Shown: positions 23,866-37,175, numbered from the stretch's first letter. The stretch is 64,000 nt of DNA from Breviolum minutum Mf 1.05b.01 (GCA_000507305.1 DF241043.1:1-64000); one strand, 5' to 3'. Numbers and translations are program-made. The notes: generated by a model from the sequence alone, not told the origin.

Positions 23866-24613
23866 CCTATTTGAAGGAATTTCAATAAAGGAGCTTCATT
23901 TATTGATGCATACCAGTACCATGGATGCACCAGTAGTGGCACAAACAAAATAGCCTAACCTCATGTAAAACATATCGTATAAACACGATAAAACTTAAAC
24001 TGTAAACATTGCCTATCTCAAGTCCAAAGTATCAAGCAATCTTCAAACAAACTCCAATGCATAGGCTTAAAAAAACAGTGGCCACAGCAAACAAAATATA
24101 TCTATATATGTAAATATAAACATATAAATGTGTAGATAAAAAACAATATATATCTATGTATCGATATATGCATATAGACACAACCATCTATTCTCTACCT
24201 ATCTATCTATCCATCTTTCTTTCTATCTAACCGTGTGAAGTGAGCAAAGAAGCCCCTTGAAAGCATCAATGGAGCTAAACGGATCTCCCAGTCCAGTCCT
24301 TCCCCCCACAAAAAGCAGAAACTAATAACAACCCATGCTGGAACACAGCTATTGAAATCACTTGCGTGTGTATATATATATATATAATTGTATATATAAA
24401 TAAAAACTACGGGTATATTATAAAATGTGGTGGTTTCAACCCAGGTGAACAATCTTTGTCAATTTGGATCATCTTCCCTAGCCGGCGGCAAAAAAAACAA
24501 CATGTTAACAGCCACCTAACAAATAAGGTGGTAGAGCTGTTGATGGAAAAATCCATCAGTTGACCGTTGACCAACAAAAATTGGTTCAGAAAATACGGTG
24601 TTTCACCCATGTT
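23866..24613. other. No gene seen
   Basis: AT-rich intergenic sequence between zinc-finger genes 3 and 4 with TA and CTAT-type microsatellite tracts near 24090-24230 and 24365-24400. Confidence 0.5.
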
Positions 24614-27600
24614 TCAAGCCTTCCAACTCGGCCCAGGAATCCCTTCCAGCCCTTCTGCCTGGTACACCACCGGTTGCGGTGGCACCACCACGGTGCCAGT
24701 GGCACCCGCCCCTAGCTCCGTTTCGGACTCACCCTTGGCGCGAATAGCAGCCACTTTTGCTTGCTTCCTGTGGGACCGGGAATGCATGGGAAAACACCGG
24801 CGAAAAACCCGGTTTGGGTGGTAGAAGCAGTCGAAAGGAATTAACTTGTATGCAAAAGAATGTTGCATGATGTTGCATGTTGGTGGCGCCCATGCCATAG
24901 TTGGTAATCGGTAACATGTAGAAGAGGTTTTTCTAGCAGTCCAGTAAAAATATGATTCAAGCTACTTGGGTGGCTCCAACTAACGAATGCAAACCTTCCT
25001 GATAAGATTCTTCGCAAAAAAAACTGCAGACTTTGGTGCAAACCTTGCACTCTGCTCTTCGAAACTTTTTCATCATCACTGATCGTTTGCATATTCAAAT
25101 TGTAAGCCTAGAAGCCATCAGTTTTTTGCACACTGTGTGGATGTCATGGTATTTTCTCCTAGTTTTTTTTTTAATAATGCATTTGCCCAAACTACCCGTT
25201 GGATAGCCCAAATATAGCGTCCCGAGACGCCCAAATACCGAGGTAGACTACCTGCCTGGCTTTGGCTTCTCCCGCAGGGCAAAGGTGGCAGTGACCACAG
25301 CTCTGCCCATTGCGGCAGCCATCTGCCTGGTGGGATTCGGAATGTTTGGCGGGGAAGGATCCGCCTGTCATCCGCAGCTCCCTTGTCTATGAGGTGGGGC
25401 CCCTCCCTAAAACTAACTGACAGCAAAAGCCCCTGAAAATAGGTCATCTCCAAAGGAAAGTAATTAGTCTTCCAAACATCCATTTTGAGGTGCTATGTCT
25501 GTTAGTTTCAGGGAGGGTAATTGTTCATGATTTCTCACCTAACTGTCACAGGAAAATACACACATGGCACCTTTGAGAATTCCAATCAGCCTGCCTGTTC
25601 TTGCTCCAAACAAAGGAGAGTAAACATCCTTCCTTTGACAAAATTTCAACAGCTGATGAAAACACACTTGCAAGTACACCCAATCAAAAACAAATCCATG
25701 GCCGAAACTTGATACAGCAATCTATCAGTATAATCTATGAAAATTCCTGGCTGGTTGACATCAACAGATCTTGATATCAATCTGCTAGTAACGTCCTTCT
25801 CATCCCCTCCCATATGCCAGAGAGGTGGCCCATCCATTCTGGATAGAAATTTCCCTGCCTTCCAGAACCATGCGCATGGTTTGCACTGACCTGGGTCGAC
25901 CATGGCCGTTCCAAGTCATACCAAAAGTGGAAAATACCAATGTCGACCAATATGAAGCACAAAGCTTCCACCGGTGACTACTGCAATACCATGGTCCATC
26001 CTTAGGTATGATATGATGTCTCCTGATACGATGATAAGCTGGATTACCTGCGGGAGGGAATGAGAGCTCCCCAAATAGTTCGAACTGCTTCAAACCTTCT
26101 GGCTGAGTTCAATATGTCGGTTGGGTTTTTGCCACTCATTCATAGTTCATGTCGACCATCATTCCAACAATTTCAACTCATGAATCCTAGTCGATCTATA
26201 TATATATATATACATGTGTGTTTCTGAGCACCTTGCCGTCAACGAAAACAAACATATTATAAGTACAAATGCATAGCACAAACCTATCACTGTCGCGTGA
26301 CACATGCTTGTTGACACTTATATAAATAAGATCTATAAAAATCAGCCAGTTCATCATGAACATCTGTACCAACTCAAAACATTTGCTAGGAATGGCCCTG
26401 CTTTCAAAAATCATCCTTTGAATAAACACCCAACATCATCCAACTGTTTTTAGCATGTCAGTCATCATCCATCACACGGTCCCCAACCTCACCTGCTGCG
26501 TGCAATCGTGAGCCCACTGAAGGCAACTCGACTGCCGGCGGCGGCGCATCCTCCAGCTGCTGCGACTCAGGAGAAGATTCATTCTTCGCTAAGGCTCGCT
26601 TGGCCTCTGGTGCCGAGAGCTCCAAGCTGAGAAAAAAAATGTTTGCACAAATTGATGGAAACTTGTTCATGGTTGTTGAGATTTTTATTCATCTTCAAAA
26701 GAATCACACAATGAGTCCCATATTTTCAAAGTTATTTCCAAGTGAGGTCCTTTCAATTCCTTTCATGTCATTTCAACCCAGAAGAATGTGGCTTGATTGA
26801 ATATGATTCACCTACACTGATGAAACCATTCCTTTTCTGAAACAATATAGGCACAAAGCATCACTCTATCAACAAATTTCTGCCATGAAAATAGTTGTAG
26901 CGGAAAAGCAGTATGCACATCAGAAACCAAATGCCACACTACAATTACTGTAATCAAAAAAAGTTAGCTGCAGTCAAACGAATACATTAAAATTTACAGT
27001 GGGAATACTTGCAGTTTACATAGAAATATTTGCAGTAGAACATGTAGAAACTTCAGCTATGATAAATGATGAAGAAGTTCTGAAACGAAAAGAGTTGTGT
27101 TGAAAAACGCCAGGGGCCTTCTGTTCGCCCTTGCGTCGTTTCAACTCTCCCGCGGGACAAAGATGGCAGCGCAAACAGGCATCGCCGTTGAGGCACCCCT
27201 GAGGCTTCCTAAGGTGTCATCGGACAGGTGAAGGAAGGGGGTGTGGTTTAAACTAACGGGGTGGTATTTTGGAGACCCGTGCAATCCATGTATGTATGGT
27301 ATATTATATACCTACATTTGGTTGATTTTTATGGTGAATGTAGGTAAATGAACAATACATGGATGCTATGGGATATGATATACCGAGATCGACATATAGA
27401 TATTACATGATTACATATGGCAGTTTTAATGCGAACGTGAATCCAAGACCGCATGAGCAAGCATGACCACGACCACGTGGAAGCAAATGTATAAATATAA
27501 ATGCATAGTGTGTATATAAAATATTACATATATATAGATATGTATCACGCGGTACAGTATGCCATGATAATTGGTGAATTCTTAAAGATGTTTTTGAAAA

Positions 27601-27832
27601 TACTTTGTCATTCTGCACTACTCTTGTTGACATGGCACCGAAAGTCAAAAAGTTGGGCCTTTGAACAAATCAGGATGTCTTTACTTTCATCCAGGGGGTT
27701 TTCTTCCACCTCCAAGAAAACACAAATGAGAAAATGCCGATGCATAATTAACCCAAGGAGCCAAAACCAAGCGCATGGCAGGCAATTGCCGTGTCCATGT
27801 CTAGCTGATCCCACGGAAGGAAGCTTCACATC
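24614..27832 (-). CDS. Two-finger CCCH zinc-finger protein (gene 4)
   Basis: Exons: 27762-27832, 27208 to about 27135, 26493-26626, 25859-25890, 25256-25326 and 24614-24767 (TGA). Finger 1 comes from the first two: LPSVGSARHGHGNCLPCAWF then KPQGCLNGDACLRCHLCP, joined across a GC-AG intron within a Trp codon. The third exon is an acidic linker ending LPSVGSRLHAAG. Exons four and five give GQCKPCAWFWK and ADGCRNGQSCGHCHLCP. The last encodes KQAKVAAIRAKGESETELG and a Pro/Gly tail. Both fingers are C-x8-C-x5-C-x3-H. Introns use GT or GC donors. The join from exon two to three is the only one whose phase is not settled, so two adjacent genes remain possible. Confidence 0.75.
25401..25517. repeat. 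MITE-like family A copy
   Basis: CCCTCCCTAAAACTAAC at the left and GTTAGTTTCAGGGAGGG at the right form near-perfect inverted termini; the internal TCTTCCAAACATCCATTTT block is shared. It lies in the intron between exons four and five of zinc-finger gene 4. A remnant (TTTAAACTAACGGGGTGGTA) is in the first intron near 27245. Confidence 0.8.
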
Positions 27833-28291
27833 CTACCAAACAAAACAATGCTATATCCAGCAAGCAAATCTTTTGAATGCTGAGGGAAATTCATGGAAAT
27901 TCATCCGATATCATTCATGCATTCCTTTGTTGGTATCTCAAAGCAGACTCATAGATTCAAGATCTACAGTTGCGCCACACTTTCATGCGAAATCTTCTGT
28001 ATGTCACATGTGTAAAGTCCAAATAAAGTCGGACAAAAATGACATCCTCCACCTAAGCGAAATATCCATGAATCTTGTAATCCCGGCTGAAATTAACCCA
28101 TCCGACTATATGAAAACTTCAATAAGCATGTCTTATTATCAATGAGCCATGAGCGTACTAATCAACGTATTCATCTTGGGGTTCTGTGGGACAATGATGC
28201 AATAAGGCTTTTGGGGTCTGAGTCAGTTGGAACTCCCGAAAACATCACATTTCCAAACGGTGTACAACAGGCAGTTGCCCGAGAAAGTCAT

Positions 28292-28483
28292 TCACCAACC
28301 GCAGCAAATCATCAAATAACTGTTTCTAAGACTCGTGGTTTCTGCTAGTAAATTTGCCAGCATCTTGGCAGCAAAACAGTCAAAGGTGAGTGACATTAGT
28401 GACACCATGTGACACCCATCCTCTTCTTCTGAAGCTTCAAGGTGCTCAGGTGTGCATGTGGCTGGGGTTGAAGGAATCGGCGC
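28292..28483 (-). CDS. Coding exon, acidic, function unknown
   Basis: An open frame of 64 codons follows an AG acceptor and ends at TGA. It includes APIPSTPATCTPEHLEASEE and later FAAKMLANLLAETTSLR. Composition is typical of the linkers in the neighbouring zinc-finger genes. It may be a terminal exon of a gene whose upstream part is the 28646-28841 exon. Confidence 0.5.
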   Translation of the reverse strand, partial: APIPSTPATCTPEHLEASEEEDGCHMVSLMSLTFDCFAAKMLANLLAETTSLRNSYLMICCGW

Positions 28484-28645
28484 CTCATGGCAAAAAACAA
28501 ACCAAGTTTAGTAGATTGCAAAGTTGGGTTGAGTACGAGGTAGCAGCTAGTAAAGCTAATCAGTCAATACCACATATGAGCAGGACTGACTAACTGGAAA
28601 AGGAGAGGTTATATAAGGATTAAATGTATTTTCTGAGACCTGAAC

Positions 28646-28841
28646 CCTGGAATTGTTGGGCCAACAAAAGGCAGTTCAACTGCATGGAGAGAAGCTAGAT
28701 CATTTGGACATTTTACGAGACCAAGAATCGGAACTGAATCTGGAAAGGAGTTGCGAGTGTCCCAACGTGCATCTTTAATATCATGTGCTGGTCTGAAGCA
28801 CAAACTTAACCCATTACATTCTTGATCTTGCTCTTTTGCAG
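28646..28841 (-). CDS. Zinc-finger family linker exon, finger missing
   Basis: The frame runs through DTRNSFPDSVPILGLVKC and LHAVELPFVGPTIPG, which aligns with the PAVELPSVGSRLHAAG block that precedes the second finger of gene 4. The Ser and His of the block are lost and no exon with CxPCAWFW follows. It is probably a diverged or decayed unit directly upstream of gene 4 on the same strand. Confidence 0.5.
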
Positions 28842-29438
28842 CTTCATTGAGTGGCCAAAAACATCCAAAACCCGTGAAGCAACTCATGATTTCGATCCAA
28901 GAATTGGAAACAGCACAGGAAATGCATGTATCTACAGACCAATTTAGAAAGAGACAGCACAACAGTTTTTTTCTTCTCTTTTCCCCTGCGGGATCCCTCC
29001 AACCCTACCTCCTCTGTCCTGCAAGCTCGGCATGATTGCATTGAATGAATGTATTTCCATGCGATTTCTTGAAATACAAGGATAATACAAGGTCTTCACC
29101 CCATTTCAGCCCATTGAACCATTTGTGAGATCTGAGTCAAACTGCTCAAATCCTTTCAGAACAGCATTAACAGCCCATCAAATGTCACCATGACGTCTAC
29201 ACTTCAGCATCTAAGATAAAAAGGCCAACAGAACACCATGCGGAGCAAGGGAATCTCCTCGGCTCAACCATGCACCTCACAAGATGTTGTGGCTGGGGGG
29301 CAAGGGGCCGAAAGGCCTTTATCCATGTTATCCAGCTGGGGTAGATGGATGTAGCGTAATAAATGGCTAAATGCCATACCCAGATCTCTATAACAATCGC
29401 AAATCCTGTCAAAACTCATTAATGTCAAATACATCCAC

Positions 29439-29510
29439 CTTTCAAAACCCACTGGAACTCCGAGGCACTCTTGAGCCCTGTGCGGTGGCATGGCTGTGAC
29501 CTCGTGTAAG
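29439..29510 (-). CDS. Coding exon, function unknown
   Basis: Acceptor GGATATCTCCAG and GT donor (TTTGAAAG/GTGGAT) bound 72 bases reading LHEVTAMPPHRAQECLGVPV. Upstream on the same strand (about 29550-29680) another frame, with NQRMSFVAENLERERKPP, is also open. Confidence 0.5.
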
Positions 29511-31403
29511 CTGGAGATATCCAGAGGACTATGCATGTTTCCAATTTTTTCGCGGGGAAAATGAAATGTTCATGTCCAAAAATGCCCGAAAGACCCGCAA
29601 AAAATGGTGGTTTTCTTTCTCTTTCCAAGTTCTCAGCCACAAATGACATTCTTTGATTCGATCTGACCAATGCCAATGATCCGGTGAAACACCGTGGTGC
29701 ACCCTATAATGTACTTCATAATGACATTCATGATCATGTTGACTTGACTTTAGAACCCTAAAAGTGGTCCTGCTAAAAAGAAGTACAAGCACCACGAAAA
29801 AGAAGAAATGTGGCCTGCGACAATGACAACAAACAATCACAGTCAGCAATCATTGCTACTGAAAATGAGGGATACAGGACATATGTCGAACATGAAGTGG
29901 CTAATGGTAGCATAGTTTGTTTGGCACCCATTGACAAGGCAACCCCATTGAATCCCGGAGGCGTTTGTCGCCATAGTCATGGCCACTGCAAGCACTGTAG
30001 AGCCACAAGCAACAAGCCGTTTCTAAGAGTCTGCCAGTTGGAGCAGGGTCTTGTTAGTACCCCGCTAGCAGCCCAACGAAAAAGGTTAATAGATGTCATA
30101 CTTTCTGAGAAAAGGGAGGTGTCAAAACATCAATGCTTGCATTGCAAACAATGAAGTCTGACCACTGAGTCAGTGTGGCAAACAAACGTGGGTTCAAGCA
30201 ACCACTTCAATCTCTGGGTTGGAAACAACAGCTGGTCCAGCAACTCTAACCAGGCATCTATCATAATTGCTTTGCTTGTCTCTACCTTAAGGTTTTTTTT
30301 CTGCCAAATTCATGTTTGAGTGTTGGTTTTGCAGCCCCTTTTTTTCTTCAGCTTTGGCTTCGCGGCTCGCGGACGGAGTGTGTCTCAACGACCCTTAAGG
30401 CATCGTGCAGAGTGATCAGTTGCGAATGGTGATACCAAAAACAAAATTTGCCAAACAGATCTATTCATATATGCTCAACATCTTTGACCCGAAACATCCC
30501 TAATCTACTTTCTTTCCTTGTAATATTGTATATGTGTTTATAGATGAGAGAGAGACAGTACAATGTCCCTGATTTATGCATAATGAGCCAATAAACCAAT
30601 TTGGTCCCAAACGCGCTCCTTCTTCACACTAACAGCTTTATAAGGTGCTGCTTACTGCATTGCCCATCGCAACACAGATCTGTTCATCCCCCAACTTCTA
30701 GCAATTGATCACCGATGAGTCATGTCACGAGTCACAACCCAATCCCATCCGACGCTTTTTAGTGATATATGTGTGCCTGATCGGTGTAAGCTCAAATAGT
30801 AAACTGTTTCTGTCCACAAAAACTAGCAAAAACTTGATACAGTCTAGTCTACCACTTGAAAACCTTCGGACTCATTTTTGATTGCTTATAAATGCTTATA
30901 ATATCAAAGTCTTCAGCGCATTGATTGGTTCAGGTTGCGATGTTTGTCCTAAATCACCCCACGTTTTGCAGGGCAGGTTCCGCCCTGGTGACCCGGCCTT
31001 GGAGTTGTTTTTTGGCGAAATTACAGTATATGGGTTCGCACAAACATAAGTCACAAAATCAAGAACAAACATAGTACCTCACTTCCATCCTGACATGTTG
31101 GATAAGGGTGTTATCCGGTGCAAAAAAATAAAGAGCATCATTATCTATATATTAAGTATACCTTGACATGTATGTATACATATTTTACAGTAAACTTGCG
31201 CATAAAAAAATCGACCTGCGGCGAGAGGATTGCTACAGGAAAATGCAATTGAGTGCTAAAAAGGGTCAATAATCATCAATAATCAGACCACACATTAACA
31301 TTGAAAGCTCTTTCTCTTGCAAACTTCATATCTCGCCATTATCAGTTAATTACTTTGGAGACAAATATGTTAGAGCAACTTGCAATGCTGAGAAGATATT
31401 GCA
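29511..31403. other. Weak coding signals only
   Basis: A plus-strand frame (29810-30154, 114 codons) includes GGVCRHSHGHCKHC, which faintly resembles the family's GSxxHxxGxCxPC but lacks AWFW. At 30972 a plus-strand acceptor (CACGTTTTGCAG) precedes GRFRPGDPALELFFGEI. Neither can be extended. The rest is AT-rich. Confidence 0.3.
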
Positions 31404-31478
31404 TCAGTAACTCTTCCAGCCGGCTCCATAACCTTCCTGTCGCATGGCAGTGGCAAACACCCTGGCTCCTCGATGTTG
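31404..31478 (-). CDS. Terminal coding exon, function unknown
   Basis: After AATACACGGCAG the frame reads QHRGARVFATAMRQEGYGAG and ends in TGA. No family recognised. Confidence 0.45.
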   Translation of the reverse strand, partial: QHRGARVFATAMRQEGYGAGWKSY

Positions 31479-32808
31479 CTGCCGTGTATTCAAGTGATGT
31501 TCACAGAAATTCATCGTCAAATCCAAACAAATGCAAACAGTAAAAACAACATCAGAATCAGGTTCGTGAACCTGCATAAAATGTAGTATATATGTATGTT
31601 ACATATAGTTCTGTAAGGTGTACATCACCAATCATCATTATTATATGTATACAGTATACGGATATAATGATACAAATGTATTGTTTACACATATTTCTAA
31701 AAACAAACCAACATAAATATTATCCAGTTAACATGATTATATACATTTAAAAAATATATATATATCATATACACCCTGTAAATATATAGTTAGGTAGATG
31801 TTCTGGAGTGAAGTCAGCGGTTTGGAAGCAGTTTAAGCAAAAAAACAGCTTGGAAAACAGAGCAGAATCAACATCAAGTGTATGTACTATATATCATGCA
31901 CACAGGCACATGTTGACCGCAAATCTCCGGAACAGCCCAAAATTTTACTTAATGGACGACCAAATGGCCTTTTGTATGCAAATTCGGCATGAAATGGACG
32001 CTTAATGATGCTTATCTGCTCCAATCTACAAGCGAATCACCTGATATTAGGTGACATTCTGCCGACCCAAATTCCAACAAATCATTACAAATCATGGACT
32101 GTCAGCGCCGAGGGCCAGGTAATGCGCCCTACATCCATACATTGCAACCGCTCTTTTTGGACATATTCAGTGACATGTTGGCAATCTTCTTGGACTTCCT
32201 GGCACGTTTAAGAAGAGTCAAATGGTTCCATTTCAGGCACCTGGATCAACACAAACGTATTGACATAACTCCAAGATGAGGTTTGTAGGGCTGATCTTTC
32301 CATCTTGTTGTGGGGAACCCACTTCTGCTTTTTCAATAAAAACAGTGACCCCTGACTCAGCAAGCTTATCATCTTGTCACATTTTGAAAGACTTTTCAGC
32401 ACTTAAACAGGTGTCCCACCGCCTCGTTGCTTGATAGAATGGTGAAGGCACGGATTACAATTCCAATGTGCTATGATGAGATAGTACCAGGAAAAAAAAC
32501 AAGTTGACTGGTGGCTTCAGTAATTCTCTGTACACCTGAACCTGGATCCTGAACGCAAAAAAACATGTCCTGCGTTCCACACATTGGTGGCAGAACTGAC
32601 CTCAATGCTGAGTGAAACCCTGTTATGCGAAGTGGAAACGAAGCATCAACTAAATACACACACACAGACTTTCTGGGAATCCATTTTTCAATTTCCCATG
32701 CAGTTTTCGAGGATTTGGTAGATTTTCACCAGATCTTGCGACCCCAAAACGCAAGATACATCAGGTCCCGCAAGATACATCAGGTCCGTTCAAGCCAAAT
32801 TACCAAAC

Positions 32809-32929
32809 CTGCTGCATGAAAGGGAAATCCAACCGTCTTTGACAAATGAGTTGCACTCATCTGTTCCACGAAGCTTGTGATTTTACGGGCCAACACAGGG
32901 CCCAGATGGCCATCTTCTTGCAACCGTCT
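32809..32929 (-). CDS. Possible zinc-finger family exon, diverged
   Basis: Bounded by CCACTCTCAAG and a GT donor (GCAGCAG/GTTTGG). It reads RRLQEDGHLGPVLARKITSF and ends TVGFPFHAAG, comparable in position and phase to SVGSRLHAAG/GT in gene 4. No finger exon was found after it. The plus strand is also open here with an excellent donor (CATAAGC/GTAAGT at 33010), so strand is uncertain. Confidence 0.4.
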
Positions 32930-33069
32930 CTTGAGAGTGGAGGAGCATCCAGAAAAAGAAAATCCGAAAATCCTTCCCCACATCTCGTTAATTGCATTTG
33001 CCATCATAAGCGTAAGTCAAAAACCATAATTTTTTTAAATATACCACAAACCATCCACGAACATGGAAG

Positions 33070-33310
33070 CAGCGAAGGAGATGAAGACTACGTGCCCCCG
33101 CACGAAATTTTGAAACCGAGGGGCAGGAGTCACCCGCACTGCAAACTCGGGACTGCATCATTTCCAAGCACGGTGTGCCTCAGGTTTTTGGCGCAGCTTG
33201 ATGCTACGGACTATGCGGACTGCCGTTTTTTCCGTGATGTAAAGGGTGATGGTCCAATATGTCCGCGCTTTTTGCACACGATGTCTATATCTGGTGGCTG
33301 GTGGATCTAA
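33070..33310 (+). CDS. Coding exon, plus strand, function unknown
   Basis: After the acceptor ACATGGAAG the frame is open for 80 codons to TAA. It includes SEGDEDYVPPHEILKPRGRS and LAQLDATDYADCRFFRDVKG. Composition is convincingly protein-like. It could continue the plus-strand frame ending at 33010, but the phases do not agree. No domain recognised. Confidence 0.5.
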
Positions 33311-36205
33311 CCACCCAAAAAAAACAGCAACACTTGGAACTTGGAGCATTTCTTCATGGGCATTTTGTAGGCTTTCCAAGCAAAACATGTGTTGTCTGTT
33401 GTCTGTTATGACTTATTTTTTTTGCAAGTCTCTTCCTTAAACATCCACCCGCCCAGAGAAAAAAAAACAAGTTATATCAAACATCAAACAACTTCAACTC
33501 CAAAGAATTCCAGTTGCATGCAGGTCATTTGGATTCATTTGGTCCCCCAACAACTGCCAGGTTGACAGGTGCAAGGCGGTTCGGGAGGATCCTCACCTGG
33601 CTTCAGTTCGGTCGATTCACCATCTACGTATAGAACTCCATATCTTTTTAGGGATTATTTTGGGGGCTTCTCCCAAAAAACCTCTGTTGAAAGAATGTGA
33701 AGTCTGGCTTGCTATCAAATTAGCTCAGTGAAATAATACTGGCTTTCCTTGGACCTGGGGATGTAAGTATGGTATAGATCGGTATGTATAGTATGTTTGC
33801 AAAGTTTATGTACGGTTCGTTGGCTGTTCATGACTGTCTTGAAGCTGGTCTGTCTTTGGAAAAGGCATCAACAGCTGAGAATTACATCTCCGCATCTCCC
33901 ATTTGCCCCCGCTGAGCACATCTGAGCACTTTTGCCGTCAAACATCGAGACGGGGTTTTTTCGTGCGCACAATGATCCCGCATCTGTGGCACTCAGAAAT
34001 CTCTACAGAGCAGGCTGCGGCTACTGGGAACAAGTTCCCCAAAAAACTTCACATCAAACGCAGCTCGAAACGAGGCTTTCGATTCAACATTGGACATCTT
34101 CTAGCCCAAGACAGGAAGATCGAGCAATGAGTAAAGAAATTAAACAACTAAATAACTTGAGTACGGAATAACAACAGGTGAAAGAATGATCCATTATGTA
34201 AATCATCTGAGTCGTAATGCCGTGGCACAGTGGCATACCGCAAGCTAAAAATGAGCTATAGCCGTCTCATGTCACGCATTTCAACTGCTCGTTTGGCAAC
34301 TTGAGATTCGACTGGTCAAGGCAGGCGCATTAAACAATGCGAAAGGACCACTTCCAAGCTGCCACATCCTTTTCCTGAGGGCTGAAACTTTCTCAAATTT
34401 CCCTTGAAACGGATGCATGATCACCACAACATATTATGGGCCCCCATACTGCCCATAGACTGCAGTTGAATAGCACTCGATTGTTGAAGATTTTGGAAAC
34501 TCATTTGGAGGCACATCTTGAGTTTTGTTGTCGTGACAAACCCATGGGTGATCTGGTACTTATGATCAAAAGTCAATCAAATTGTAAAAAACATGTGGTG
34601 TCTACCAGCATTTTTTCTTAGCTAAGGACATCAGAACCATCCAGCAACAAGGAGCATTTTGGGACGAACTTTGCAGTAAAATTGTTCAATGATCTTCATC
34701 GGTTCGTCCAGCCACCCACCCATCCATCCATCGGTGCAAGCTGGTTGCGTCTTGTGAACTATTCAATATATGCTAAACTATGTACACACGTAATTCATCT
34801 GTATATTGTAGATCAAAAAATATATATGACCTTCTTGAATTACCAAACATAATGATTTCACAACATCAATTAAGTAAGATTGAAGTGCCATAAATTATAG
34901 TAATTCCAGAGTATCATATGGAAATCAACATGCCACGAGATGCCTTGACCAGGATCAAGCATCAATTTTGTCACAAGAGATGGATTCGATGCGATGTTGC
35001 CTCGCAAGGATCAACAAAAACCAGGCCCGAAGACCAAAGCTGCTATAGAAGTTTCTTAGATATCTATCAAGAAGCTTTTGAGGATTCAAAAGCACAGAAT
35101 AGTAACAAAAACATGCTCAAATGCAAAAAACTATCGAATGTGTGTTGCTCAATTTCTACTAGACTTACACTACCAAACTACTTGCTTTGACTCTTTATAC
35201 AAAGCAATACAAGCCCATGTATCCACTGTGAGATTGCTAGCGGTCGATATGCAACAATGACACCCCCAAACCTTCAGACCCCGAAAATATGGGTCGTCTT
35301 ATCTGCCGAAAACAATGCCAAAGAATCCAAACAAATAATCCCAACATCATCAGAGTTGATTGGTGTATATATATATATATATAGTCTAATCTCCTAGGGG
35401 AAGGTGCGACCCGTAAAATCATGTCCGTTCCCCCCTCTCTTCCTTTGGATTTACAGGGTGGATATTAAAGAGTTGATCCACACTACTACACCTTCTTGCG
35501 TGGTTGACCATCTTCGCTGAAACAAGCATTTACTGTACTCTCTCCGAACTTTAGCCATTTCCACATTTGACTATGCCAGTCCTTTAGGGCAAGCAAGAAC
35601 ATGCTTGTTCCTCAATCATCACAAAGCAAAATTCATTTACATAATATGGTGACCATGTGGTATGTAGGGTTGCTCCAAGCAAATGTGCACATAATACCAC
35701 ATAAAACAATCCCACTTATTGTGATGGTCTGAAATGCTTCCAGAGTCCAGGAATTGAGGATTGACTGCCTACCAAGTTGCTTCAACATGGTAAACGCATT
35801 GGGACCTCCACGCTGTTGCACTTTGTCAGGTCGATGCTCTGGCAACTCCTAGCCGCTTAGCATCTTTTGGGTTTTGGTTCCGGCAACAGTCCCGGGAAAC
35901 TTCCGGGAATCATTGCTACCAGGGCACGCAAATGAAATTGGGCAAACAAACTCGCCTCATGACAGGGCAAAGTGTCAAATTCAATCAACCCCTCTGTGGT
36001 TTTTGCTGAGCTGAATACTCATGATTAAACGGTTTAACACCAGTATCCTCAACTTGCAAATGCTGAAGTAAAATGATATAAAAGAATGCAGTACTTCATT
36101 CAGCACCCTCGTCAAAAACCTAACAGAAACCAGTATTCAATCGATATGTGTTGGTGCTTGGTGTTTCATTGCTCCCGGGGTGTACTAAAGTTTAAAAAAA
36201 ATTAG
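33311..36205. other. Weak coding signals only
   Basis: Plus-strand frames at 33903-34171 and 34918-35260 are open and moderately protein-like but have no well-supported splice sites. TA-rich tracts near 34800 and 35365. Confidence 0.3.
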
Positions 36206-36370
36206 GTGGTGCATATGGCACCGCAACCAACATAACCAACTGGAAGGAAGGCATGGACCAACTGACGCGCCAAGTGGCAACAACTCCAGGAAACGTCGCA
36301 AGTTCAATGGAAAGAAACGTCCTCGCAGCTCAGCTGTACCAGTGCCACCCGCATCGGTACACTTGACCAC
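36206..36370 (+). CDS. Probable coding exon, frame uncertain
   Basis: Following AAAAAATTAG, two plus-strand frames are open: one with WKEGMDQLTRQVATTPGNVA, the other basic, with SRKRRKFNGKKRPRSSAVPV. The minus strand is also open. The base composition (GC above its surroundings) suggests coding, but the frame cannot be settled by eye. Confidence 0.35.
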
Positions 36371-37175
36371 CTGGGGAAAAAATCCGAGGATTATGGTAAA
36401 ATCAAAAGATGAGTAAACTAGTCATACCTAGAATTTCTTGAACTGTTTTGTTTGATTGCTAGATTTGTATGAAGTATGGAGTGATATCTAAGGGATCTGG
36501 AATTTCAGTAGCTAGAAATTTCCAAAGAGCTCAACAAAAACCAATCCTCAATCCATAGAATAGTTTCAATACCTATCAATACCTTAGACGATATATTATG
36601 AAATTATATCTACCAGCTGTGTCTGGGATTTTCTTGTTGACACTGTGGTAGATGTAGTTCTTGTTTCTTGTTTTACAAGGGAGACAACTTGCCATCACAA
36701 CTACCTGGGAACTCGAGGTCTATCAAAAGACTCTCATGAAACACTTCAATGGAAAATTACACCATTTCTGGATGGTCTTACAAAGGATAGTTATTCTATG
36801 TTGAATCAACCCAGCATTCTGACCAGCAGCTAGTCTGAATTCTTGCTACGCCAGAATCATCTGAATTGTTGCTACAGTTTGGCTTGCAACCATTGCGTTG
36901 CTACTGTTGCATGTCTTTGTGTACAGGAAAACTATCCCCCTAACAAATTGCACATGTGCTCAACAAATAAAGAATTGTATGTTTATATAATTGTAATATG
37001 TGTACATTGTTATTGAAAATGCAAATTTATACGTATACATATAAGTGATATACAAATAAACGCATGTTATGTATATGTGTGTTCATGCAAAAAACCTAAA
37101 TATGTACATATCTATGTGTATATATTTATCTATTTCTACTGTTCTTTGTGTCTGTGTCTGCAGACTTAAAGGCAC

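Noticed and set aside
27135..27208. A single fixed 3' end for the second exon of zinc-finger gene 4
   Set aside because: Donors at 27135 (GC) and further down are possible and none gives the phase needed for the next exon, so the end is left approximate.
27501..28145. 214-codon plus-strand ORF
   Set aside because: It is antisense to the first finger exon of zinc-finger gene 4, which has family motifs and matching splice phases. The plus-strand product has no recognisable feature.
32846..33010. Plus-strand exon ending at CATAAGC/GTAAGT
   Set aside because: The donor is excellent, but the minus strand offers a frame with family-like ending and proper sites; kept only as an alternative.
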